Source: an uncultured Muribaculaceae bacterium (GTDB lineage Bacteria; Bacteroidota; Bacteroidia; Bacteroidales; Muribaculaceae). From it: DNA of 13,513 nt. The notes under the pieces are model-generated. The model did no database searches. It had not been told where the DNA came from and saw only the letters and a program-made list of their open reading frames with translations. This document shows, piece by piece, positions 8,189-13,513 of the stretch (position 1 is the first letter of the stretch; each line of letters opens with the position of its first letter). A program made the position numbers and the translations under genes. The DNA lies in assembly GCA_910578805.1 (NCBI GenBank), contig CAJTRS010000035.1:5648-19160 (forward strand), given 5' to 3'.

Positions 8189-10118
8189 CTTCCACCACAA
8201 GATTATCGATAATAAAATTCTGGCGTTCTATGGAGTTCTTACCCATATAGAACCGCAGCAACTCGCTCACGCCGTCCTCCTTATGCATAGAGACCTTGTC
8301 GATACGCATATCCTCTCCGATAAATCCCCGGAACTCATCGGGCGATATCTCCCCGAGCCCCTTGAATCGCGTGATCTCGGCATTGGCACCCAGACGCGAT
8401 ATGGCCGCCACTCGCTCTTCATCGGAATAACAATAATATGTATCATCGGGGATCGATGCCTTTTTCCTGCCGCCGGCCCGCTTGGCGGTCTTTTTGTTAC
8501 GCACGCGGAAAAGCGGTGTCTGGAGTATATACACATGACCGCGTTTTATTATGTCGGGAAAAAATTGCAGAAAGAATGTGAGCAAAAGCAACCGTATGTG
8601 CATACCGTCAACATCGGCGTCGGTAGCAATAATCACCTTATTGTAACGCAGATTGTCTATGCTCTCCTCTATGTTGAGAGCCGCCTGAAGCAGATTGAAC
8701 TCTTCGTTTTCATACACCATTTTCTTGGTCTTGCCGTAAGTGTTCTTGGGCTTACCTCGAAGAGAAAACACAGCCTGAGTCTCCACATTGCGTATCTTGG
8801 TTATCGATCCGGCGGCGGAATCACCCTCGGTGATGAATATTGACGATTCGAGTTTCTTGTCCTCGTCGCCTTTCACATCATTGAGGTGCACACGGCAGTC
8901 AAGCAGTTTTTTATTGTGTATTTTCAGTTTCTTGGCCTGTTCGCGCACTTTTTTTGTGACTCCGGCCATAGCCTTGCGCTCACGCTCATTGTCCTGCACC
9001 TTTTTGAGGATCACATCGGCCACTTCAAGCTCACGGTGGAGGTAATTGTCAAGCTCTTTCTTTATGAAATCGCCCACAAACTTGGCCACGGTGGGACCTT
9101 CGGGCCCCATATCCCGCGATCCGAGCTTTGTCTTTGTCTGCGACTCAAACATAGGCTCCTCAACCTTTACGGATATCGCCGCGGCTATACCGTTGCGTAT
9201 ATCGGAATATTCAAACGGTTTCCCGAAATAATCCTTTATGGTGCGCGACACCGCTTCCTTGAATGCCGTCAAGTGTGTACCGCCCTGGGTTGTATATTGA
9301 CCGTTGACAAACGAATAATACTCCTCTCCATACTGGTTGGCATGGGTTATGGCCACCTCGATATCCTCGCCTTTAAGATGTATGATAGGATAAAGTGGCT
9401 CATTGGTCATATCCTCCCGAAGAAGATCGAGAAGACCGTTGCGCGACAGATAACGTCGGCCATTGAGATTGATGACCATACCGGTATTGAGGAACGTATA
9501 GTTCTTTACCAGGGGCACTATAAACTCTTCACGGTAGCAATATCCGGTAAACACAGAGGCATCGGGCGTAAACTTCACGAGGGTACCGTTAGGCTCTTCG
9601 GTAGAAAGCATGTCGGTCTCCTCCACAAGAGTGCCGCACGAAAACCGCGCCTCTTTCATCTCGCCGTCGCGGAAGCTGGCTATTGTAAATTCAGTGGAGA
9701 GCGCATTCACAGCCTTTAGACCTACACCGTTGAGACCCACAGATTTCTTGAACACCTTGTTGTCATATTTGGCTCCGGTGTTCATCTTCGACACCGCATC
9801 GACCAGCTTGCCGGGAGGTATGCCGCGGCCGTAGTCGCGCACTGCAACCGCAGAGTCGGTAACAGTGACATCGATATGCTTGCCGAAGCCCATCATATAT
9901 TCATCTACGGCATTATCAAGCACCTCTTTCAGAAGCACATAGATTCCATCGTCAGCATTAGTGCCGTCGCCGAGCTTGCCTATGTACATACCCGGTCGCA
10001 GGCGCATGTGCTCACGCCAGTCAAGTGTCTTTATATCGTCTTCGCTGTAATCCACAGTCTCCTCGACAGTGGCATCAAGCTGCTCATCATACTCTTCTTC
10101 GCTCATATTTGCTTCCAT
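8169..10118 (-). CDS. parE: DNA topoisomerase IV subunit B
   Basis: This is the ATPase subunit of a type IIA topoisomerase that with ParC decatenates daughter chromosomes. From the ATG at 10118 it has 649 residues. GHKL ATPase features are Glu65 and Asn69 in KEVLDNAVDEY, DYGRGIP (95-101) and GLNGVG (128-133), with QTKTKL (327-332) in the transducer. The TOPRIM domain has EGDSAAGS (431-438) and the DADVDG triad (500, 502, 504). The EGDSAAGSITKIRNVETQ form and the early TLDWREHMRLRPGMYIGKLGDG-like start are typical of Bacteroidetes ParE rather than GyrB (usually EGDSAGGSAK). The start is not certain: the frame is open to an ATG at 10160, and a further ATG at 10106 also fits because the -7-like box ends only 5 bases before 10118. 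It follows the ZIP gene closely. Confidence 0.93.
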   Translation of the reverse strand: MEANMSEEEYDEQLDATVEETVDYSEDDIKTLDWREHMRLRPGMYIGKLGDGTNADDGIYVLLKEVLDNAVDEYMMGFGKHIDVTVTDSAVAVRDYGRGIPPGKLVDAVSKMNTGAKYDNKVFKKSVGLNGVGLKAVNALSTEFTIASFRDGEMKEARFSCGTLVEETDMLSTEEPNGTLVKFTPDASVFTGYCYREEFIVPLVKNYTFLNTGMVINLNGRRYLSRNGLLDLLREDMTNEPLYPIIHLKGEDIEVAITHANQYGEEYYSFVNGQYTTQGGTHLTAFKEAVSRTIKDYFGKPFEYSDIRNGIAAAISVKVEEPMFESQTKTKLGSRDMGPEGPTVAKFVGDFIKKELDNYLHRELEVADVILKKVQDNERERKAMAGVTKKVREQAKKLKIHNKKLLDCRVHLNDVKGDEDKKLESSIFITEGDSAAGSITKIRNVETQAVFSLRGKPKNTYGKTKKMVYENEEFNLLQAALNIEESIDNLRYNKVIIATDADVDGMHIRLLLLTFFLQFFPDIIKRGHVYILQTPLFRVRNKKTAKRAGGRKKASIPDDTYYCYSDEERVAAISRLGANAEITRFKGLGEISPDEFRGFIGEDMRIDKVSMHKEDGVSELLRFYMGKNSIERQNFIIDNLVVEDDSQIS

Positions 10119-10123
10119 GATTG

Positions 10124-10131
10124 CAAATTTA
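10124..10131 (-). promoter_or_regulatory. possible -7 box of a parE promoter
   Basis: TAAATTTG on the minus strand is an exact match to the Bacteroidetes -7 consensus TAnnTTTG, but no TTTG lies 19-21 bases before it. If used, transcription would begin close to 10117, at or just inside the 10118 start codon, which would favour translation from 10106 or a near-leaderless message. Otherwise parE is read from the ZIP promoter. Confidence 0.35.
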
Positions 10132-10162
10132 CAAAAAATTTCACTGGAAGCATGCGGCATTG

Positions 10163-10918
10163 TCAGAAATATTTATCAATTAGGAGCATAAACAGCGCAC
10201 CGGCAATGAGAGCATATGTGGAGGGCCGCTGATGGCCGTGGGCATGAGTTTCGGGAATCATCTCGTCGCTTATCACATATAGCATCGCCCCTCCGGCAAG
10301 TGACAGCATCAGCGGCATCAACGCCGACGAAATATCTCCGAGCAAAGCCCCCGTAAATACTCCCGCCACCTCTATGACCGCCACACACAGCGATATCAGC
10401 ACCACTCTGACATAGCGCACACCTATCATCACCAACGGCACGACCACCACCATGCCTTCAGGTATGTTCTGTAGCGCCATGGCCACAGTGATGGCGATGG
10501 CATTGCCGGCATTCACCCCGTCAAAAGCCACTCCGGTAGCCAGACCTTCGGGAAATTTGTGTATGGCGATGGCCATGACAAACAACATGACCCGGTTGGC
10601 CGAACGGTTGCGTGCATGCTCCTCCATGTCAAGCCCCGAAAGATTATGCACATGCGGTGTAAGATAGTCAAGAAGCCCGATAAGTCCCACACCGGCCGCA
10701 ACACCGACAACAACCTGCCAGATACCCGACAGCGACACTGATTCCACAGCCGGCATAATAAGACACACTACGGCTGCCACCAGCATCATGCCGGCGCAGA
10801 ATCCGAGTATCACATCATTGGACTTATGTGATATCTTCTTCACAAGCAAGCCAAGCATCGACCCAAAGATAGAAGTCAAGGCAAGAGCCAAAGCACTGAT
10901 AAACACTATACTGTTCAT
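10163..10918 (-). CDS. ZIP family divalent metal transporter (GufA-like)
   Basis: ZIP proteins carry Zn2+, Fe2+ or similar ions into the cytoplasm through an eight-helix bundle. The start used is the ATG at 10918 (251 residues, mostly membrane helices); an in-frame GTG lies seven codons earlier. The two signature helices have HKFPEG (120-125) and QNIPEG (150-155), and a Glu at 183 (VIEVAG). Aligned by eye on the Bordetella ZIP, numbers differ by a constant 57, so metal-site-1 ligands His120, Glu124, Gln150 and Glu154 are all kept, while two site-2 residues are Lys121 and Asn151 in place of Asn and Asp. A His-containing stretch at about 89-101 and another near 224-228 lie in loops. It is the first gene of the minus-strand run. 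The metal cannot be told from sequence. Confidence 0.9.
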   Translation of the reverse strand: MNSIVFISALALALTSIFGSMLGLLVKKISHKSNDVILGFCAGMMLVAAVVCLIMPAVESVSLSGIWQVVVGVAAGVGLIGLLDYLTPHVHNLSGLDMEEHARNRSANRVMLFVMAIAIHKFPEGLATGVAFDGVNAGNAIAITVAMALQNIPEGMVVVVPLVMIGVRYVRVVLISLCVAVIEVAGVFTGALLGDISSALMPLMLSLAGGAMLYVISDEMIPETHAHGHQRPSTYALIAGALFMLLIDKYF

Positions 10919-11024
10919 TACGTGACGATTTTTTAGCACATTATTCTGTCAGAAAAAACGCAAGCAAAGGCTCTTTTGTTGTGGAAACATCTTAGTTATT
11001 CTCACCCGGCAAACAACAAATAAA

Positions 11025-11057
11025 TTTGTTTTTGCCCTCGACTTATTTGTATATTTG
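11025..11057 (+). promoter_or_regulatory. Bacteroidetes-type promoter reading toward the mobile genes
   Basis: TTTG at 11025-11028, a 21-base spacer, then TATATTTG at 11050-11057 match both boxes of the Bacteroidetes promoter consensus. Transcription would start near 11064. No gene begins within the next 470 bases, so it probably drives a non-coding RNA or a long leader. The -33 box lies inside the AT-rich hairpin at 11008-11036. Confidence 0.5.
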
Positions 11058-11063
11058 ATGTAG

Positions 11064-11250
11064 TCTTGGGTTAATATTTTGACTACAAGGTTATTTTTGA
11101 GAATTCGCGTGAGGATGGGCAATGGATAAGAAATTGGTAGTGTGTTTGGTTACGCTATATTTCTCACGCTTTCAAATAACTCTTTTACTTTGATGCAAAG
11201 TTAGCATTTATTTTTAGATTACGCCTCATTCCGGGGCGTAATTCTCTTTT
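11064..11250 (+). ncRNA. candidate folded RNA ending at a terminator-like hairpin
   Basis: The interval lies between the promoter at 11025-11057 and the hairpin at 11219-11241. Nested complementary segments are visible: GTTAT (11090-11094) with ATAAC (11176-11180), TTGA with TCAA, GCGTGA (11107-11112) with TCACGC (11164-11169), GAAAT with ATTTC and TAGTGT with ACGCTA, the last closing an eight-base loop. A 17-18 base asymmetric bulge sits on the 5' side. The shape is that of one rod of about 90 bases, which argues for a functional RNA, a leader or a protein-binding site on the DNA. I could not match it to a named RNA family. Confidence 0.25.
11219..11250 (+). terminator. terminator-like hairpin
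   Basis: TTACGCCTC (11219-11227) and GGGGCGTAA (11233-11241) form nine pairs, one of them T-G, around the loop ATTCC. On the plus strand it is followed by TTCTCTTTTA, a broken T tract. It could end the RNA begun near 11064, or it could attenuate transcription into the mobile genes. Confidence 0.45.
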
Positions 11251-11373
11251 ATATTGTCTTTTCCGCGTCGTAGAAGCGACTATGCTTCAATAAGAAAAAA
11301 TACGAAATAAGGATACCATCATATAGAGACGGAGTTTCCATAACCACAGGCAAAGGTAGTCCGTGTTCTTATC

Positions 11374-11465
11374 AGCCGTGCAAGGTCAGGCCCTTCGGGT
11401 TTCGTGGAAAAATCTTCCGCGCCCCGAGGGGCTTGCGGTATTTTTCCGAAAAACCTTGCGCGGCT
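11374..11465 (+). promoter_or_regulatory. long multi-stem hairpin in the leader of the mobile gene unit
   Basis: An outer stem AGCCGTGCAAGGT (11374-11386) with ACCTTGCGCGGCT (11453-11465) gives 13 pairs including one T-G. Inside it GGAAAAAT (11406-11413) pairs with ATTTTTCC (11440-11447), CCGC (11417-11420) with GCGG (11435-11438), and GCCCC with GGGGC (11421-11432) at the tip. Together they form an almost continuous 92-base fold that ends 75 bases before the first ATG. Similar GC-rich leader hairpins occur before genes in Bacteroidetes mobile elements, as far as I recall; the function is unknown. Confidence 0.6.
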
Positions 11466-11490
11466 GGAACACGACCTTTTAAGCCTGTAG

Positions 11491-11519
11491 TTATGGGTAC
11501 TCCGGCCCCATAAGCCGGA
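11491..11519 (+). promoter_or_regulatory. two mutually exclusive hairpins before the first mobile gene
   Basis: TTATGGG (11491-11497) can pair with CCCATAA (11507-11513), while TCCGGC (11501-11506) can pair with GCCGGA (11514-11519). Each stem's arm is the other's loop, and the absence of connecting bases makes a pseudoknot unlikely, so only one should form at a time. The element ends 21 bases before the ATG at 11541, close enough to affect ribosome access. Confidence 0.45.
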
Positions 11520-11540
11520 ATAACAAAAAAATAAGATGGT

Positions 11541-12362
11541 ATGTCAGAAACGACAAAGAACAAGTACACCCTTGAAACCCTACTGCCGTTGAATGTGTCA
11601 TACGACAGGGATCATATCCTCAGACAGCAGGATGTGGATATGGTGAACCGGCTCGTGGAAGTCATCGAAGGCTCACGCTCAAGCCTCACGCCTAAGGTCG
11701 GAGACAGGATGCGTCATGTTGACCGGGAAGGAGATTTCCACGGATACGCGCTGCTTGAGAATTTTCGGGCAGACAAGATGTCGGTATGCCTTGCACCATA
11801 CGTGCCGTTTGTAGGTATCGGTGATCCTGATATATGGCTTAGCGTCAGCGGAGGTCCGTTTACAAGCATCGATCTCACCGAAATGAAGTTCATCGGCTGG
11901 GAGGACGGAGTGTTCAGCGCATGGGGACATTGCGGACCGTGCGCCAACGGAAGTGTGAGATTCATGGCAAAGGTCGCCAAATGGGAATACTCTGATCCGG
12001 AACCGCTCTATGGGGATTTCACCACCGAGACATGGCGCAAACTCTATGTCCGCATCAATGATAATCCTGAATCTCGCTACCGGTATGTCGCCGACGGAAC
12101 AGCCTTCCGTGACGATTCCGACTTCGACAGGTTCAAGAAGAACTATGAAGCGACAGTATTCAATCATTCAGATTCCATGCTGGTTGTATGGTGCTTCCGG
12201 GATAAGACCGAGTTCCTACAGGAAGATGAATGGAACAGACTGGATTTGCCCGTGCAGGAGCGGATGTACAACGGACAACTCGTGAAAGTCAAGATAAAAA
12301 AAGACATGGAGCGCCATGTCACCACATTCTACCGCATAGAACTACCACCGATAACTTACTAA
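11541..12362 (+). CDS. DUF4121-like protein of conjugative elements, function unknown
   Basis: The 273-residue soluble protein has no signal peptide or membrane segment. It resembles the DUF4121 family of Bacteroidetes mobile elements in its start (YTLETLLPLN), the middle WGHCGPCANGSV segment (128-139) and the YGDFTTETWRK stretch (157-167). The CGPC at 131-134 with His130 before it could bind a metal; it looks like a thioredoxin active site only superficially because the surrounding fold is different. Many aromatic and acidic residues are present. No catalytic role is known to me. Another ATG lies 5 bases upstream in a different frame. The next gene begins 11 bases after the stop, so the two share a message under the folded leader at 11374-11519. 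Confidence 0.75.
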   Translation: MSETTKNKYTLETLLPLNVSYDRDHILRQQDVDMVNRLVEVIEGSRSSLTPKVGDRMRHVDREGDFHGYALLENFRADKMSVCLAPYVPFVGIGDPDIWLSVSGGPFTSIDLTEMKFIGWEDGVFSAWGHCGPCANGSVRFMAKVAKWEYSDPEPLYGDFTTETWRKLYVRINDNPESRYRYVADGTAFRDDSDFDRFKKNYEATVFNHSDSMLVVWCFRDKTEFLQEDEWNRLDLPVQERMYNGQLVKVKIKKDMERHVTTFYRIELPPITY

Positions 12363-12373
12363 AACCATACGAT

Positions 12374-13309
12374 ATGCAGACAACAACAGCAACACATGCA
12401 GGCGGCAATGCCGACCTGCTTTCCGGTATTCTCGGAGTGGAAATCCGGAACGAGGAGAAGATAACGGCTCAGGACAGGCTCTTTTGCGAAAAGCAGCAGG
12501 AAACGCTGTACGATGCGCTCGAAAAGATAGACCAATGGTACGGAATCTTCACAAAAGAGGCTGAGAAATACCGTGAAAGCCACAAGATAAGCTACAAGGA
12601 AAACGGCGAAATATCCTACACTGAAAAACTATATCCGGATGACAGCAACTATTCACATCACGAATTCAGACCGTTCAAATCCATCAATATGCTCGCATCC
12701 GCAAATCACAGTGCGAATCAAAACTTTGCAAGCAGGATAATCGGATATTTCAACCGCACATACAATGTGTCGGTACCGGTTCCCGAAATAGACGGCAACA
12801 CTCTTAAAATGGGGTTTCGTCCCCAATACATGACTCATGTGGATACGGTCATAGAACATCTCGGAGGGCGCAGTTTCCGCAAGACAGCCGAAGATGAACT
12901 CATCAAACGTTTCCTCCAGCTTGTGAAGCCAAACCGTTGGAGCAAAGTTAAACCCGAATTGAAGGGAGACAAAATATCTTTTCCCAATATCGTGATATTC
13001 GACTCATTCTATCATGATTTTTACAACAAAAACTCTATGGATTATAGCAGCCATCAGAAAATGTCGGATTTCTGTGAAGGGATAGCCTTCGGTGCCGACG
13101 ACGTGTTGTGTGGAGACCGTGAAATGGTTATGCGTTTGAATAGGAACGAAGTGGATACCTCAATATGGTATGACCTCACAACAACTAACGCCACCGGGAT
13201 TAAGTTCTTCCGTAACGGGCGCGTGGATGTCAGATTCCAAAATAGAGAAGCGGCAAGCCTGTGTTTCAACCGTCTCCGCCTTGACGAACTGCGGTTGCAG
13301 GAGGAATAG
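12374..13309 (+). CDS. hypothetical protein of conjugative elements
   Basis: The product has 311 residues from the ATG at 12374; the frame stays open upstream into the preceding gene, but that part is out of frame with its coding sequence, and the ATG is 11 bases after that gene's stop. It is cytoplasmic and mixed alpha/beta by appearance. An N-terminal segment with likely helices (about 25-60) is followed by a more conserved-looking middle with FNRTYNVSVPVPEIDG (about 118-133) and VDTVIEHLGGRSF (about 145-157), and a C-terminal part with CEGIAFGADDV. I cannot assign a family with certainty; similar proteins sit beside DUF4121 genes and DNA methylase genes in Bacteroidetes elements. No known enzyme motif is visible. 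Confidence 0.75.
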   Translation: MQTTTATHAGGNADLLSGILGVEIRNEEKITAQDRLFCEKQQETLYDALEKIDQWYGIFTKEAEKYRESHKISYKENGEISYTEKLYPDDSNYSHHEFRPFKSINMLASANHSANQNFASRIIGYFNRTYNVSVPVPEIDGNTLKMGFRPQYMTHVDTVIEHLGGRSFRKTAEDELIKRFLQLVKPNRWSKVKPELKGDKISFPNIVIFDSFYHDFYNKNSMDYSSHQKMSDFCEGIAFGADDVLCGDREMVMRLNRNEVDTSIWYDLTTTNATGIKFFRNGRVDVRFQNREAASLCFNRLRLDELRLQEE

Positions 13310-13336
13310 ACAATCATAACAGAGAACCGACAGCAG

Positions 13337-13370
13337 GAAGCACGGATATCGGCAACGGTGTCCGTGCTTC
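13337..13370 (+). repeat. strong intergenic hairpin
   Basis: GAAGCACGGA (13337-13346) and TCCGTGCTTC (13361-13370) form ten perfect pairs, extended inside by four more (two of them T-G) around the loop GGCAAC. No T tract follows on the plus strand, so it is not a typical terminator; it lies 28 bases after one stop and 29 before the next ATG. It may stabilise or process the message between the two genes, or lower read-through. Confidence 0.6.
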
Positions 13371-13399
13371 CCCATTTATAACCATATCCCAAGACGATC

Positions 13400-13513
13400 A
13401 TGTACGCCATCATACCCCAACAGATTCCCCCGAACAAGCGGGAGGAGATAAACGAGAAGATACTTTTCTGCATAGATTCCGGCAAGGACACCATACCGGC
13501 GGAGAGCATCTAC
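13400..13513 (+). CDS. partial gene, N-terminus only; possible DNA methylase-type protein
   Basis: The first 38 codons from an ATG at 13400 remain open to the window edge (MYAIIPQQIPPNKREEIN, then a helix-like stretch ending PAESIY). The opening resembles what I recall of large N6 adenine methylase or methylase-helicase proteins of Bacteroidetes conjugative elements, where the next residues would be a glycine-rich GIGGLHN-like segment. Too little is present to prove this. Spacing and strand fit the same unit as the two genes before it. Confidence 0.55.
   Translation, partial: MYAIIPQQIPPNKREEINEKILFCIDSGKDTIPAESIY

Larger units (their letters stand above)
10919..11540. other. 622-base non-coding junction between chromosome and mobile element
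   Basis: No credible gene lies here on either strand. From left to right it holds an AT-rich hairpin at 11008-11036 (12 pairs with one bulged C, loop TAAA), a good plus-strand promoter, a set of nested inverted repeats, a palindrome ACTTTGATGCAAAGT at 11187-11201 that places -7-like boxes on both strands, a terminator-like hairpin at 11219-11241, a small GAAGC/GCTTC repeat near 11275, and then the highly folded leader of the first mobile gene. The ZIP promoter should also be in this stretch; TAACTTTG on the minus strand (11203-11196) is a candidate -7 box but lacks a matching -33 box. Confidence 0.6.
11250..13513 (+). mobile_element. edge of a Bacteroidetes conjugative-type element (boundary uncertain)
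   Basis: The gene content changes abruptly from minus-strand housekeeping genes to plus-strand genes of the kind found in Bacteroidetes integrative conjugative elements and plasmids, each separated by folded intergenic sequence. The left limit is not defined by a visible repeat and could lie anywhere between about 10940 and 11370. The right end is outside the window. No integrase, relaxase or transfer gene is present here, so the type of element remains an inference from the DUF4121-like gene and its neighbours. Confidence 0.55.

Noticed and set aside
8169..10118. Assignment as GyrB
   Set aside because: The TOPRIM signature reads EGDSAAGSITK and the N-terminus has the TLDW and KLGDG features of Bacteroidetes ParE, unlike GyrB.
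3254..10160. Many plus-strand open frames opposite recG, ispD, S41, coaD and parE
   Set aside because: All are antisense shadows of genes with full domain evidence; none has a promoter or a recognisable product.
11931..11942. CGPC motif suggesting a thioredoxin
   Set aside because: The flanking residues and predicted layout do not fit a thioredoxin fold (no preceding beta strand with Trp-Cys, no cis-proline segment); a metal-binding or structural role is more likely.
12230..12373. Upstream extension of the second mobile gene's frame inside the first
   Set aside because: It overlaps the DUF4121-like coding sequence in another frame; the ATG at 12374 follows that gene's stop by a normal 11-base gap.
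1..13513. CRISPR arrays, tRNA, rRNA, transposase or integrase genes
   Set aside because: No regularly spaced direct repeats, no cloverleaf or ribosomal signatures, and no DDE or tyrosine recombinase motifs were seen in the translated frames.

Overview
The window looks like a chromosomal segment of a Bacteroidales bacterium (Bacteroidaceae or Muribaculaceae type), with the edge of a mobile element on its right. The evidence is convergent. Several genes are preceded by Bacteroidetes-type promoters (-33 TTTG and -7 TAnnTTTG, about 19-21 apart) rather than by Shine-Dalgarno sites. There is a C10 (streptopain-like) lipoprotein peptidase with an N-terminal inhibitor-like prodomain, a ParE-type topoisomerase subunit of the Bacteroidetes form, and a right flank resembling Bacteroidetes integrative conjugative elements. 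The species cannot be named from the sequence alone.

Left part (1-1525, minus strand): an AT-rich two-gene unit. A C10 cysteine peptidase lipoprotein is translationally coupled (ATGA overlap) to a small lipoprotein that runs off the window. It has its own promoter. Its base composition differs visibly from the genes to its right.

Central part (1574-10918, all minus strand): housekeeping genes. In the order of transcription they are a ZIP metal transporter, topoisomerase IV subunit B (parE), phosphopantetheine adenylyltransferase (coaD), an S41 C-terminal processing peptidase, IspD, RecG, then after a 262-base gap nucleoside diphosphate kinase (ndk) and a periplasmic M23 peptidase with a very basic tail. 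parE-coaD overlap, and S41-ispD-recG are separated by 2 and 6 bases, so these form one transcription unit or nested units. A rho-independent terminator closes the ndk-M23 unit. The genes serve DNA topology and repair, CoA and isoprenoid synthesis, envelope proteolysis and nucleotide balance; they are linked by position rather than by one pathway.

Right part (10919-13513): a 622-base stretch without a gene separates the chromosome from plus-strand genes of the type found in Bacteroidetes conjugative elements: a DUF4121-like protein, a second protein of unknown function, and the first 38 codons of a third. The stretch is rich in structure: a plus-strand promoter, a candidate folded RNA ending in a terminator-like hairpin, an att-like/-7-like palindrome, a long multi-stem hairpin, and a pair of mutually exclusive hairpins just before the first mobile gene. 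This leader is the most interesting part of the window. No integrase, relaxase, CRISPR array, tRNA or rRNA was seen.
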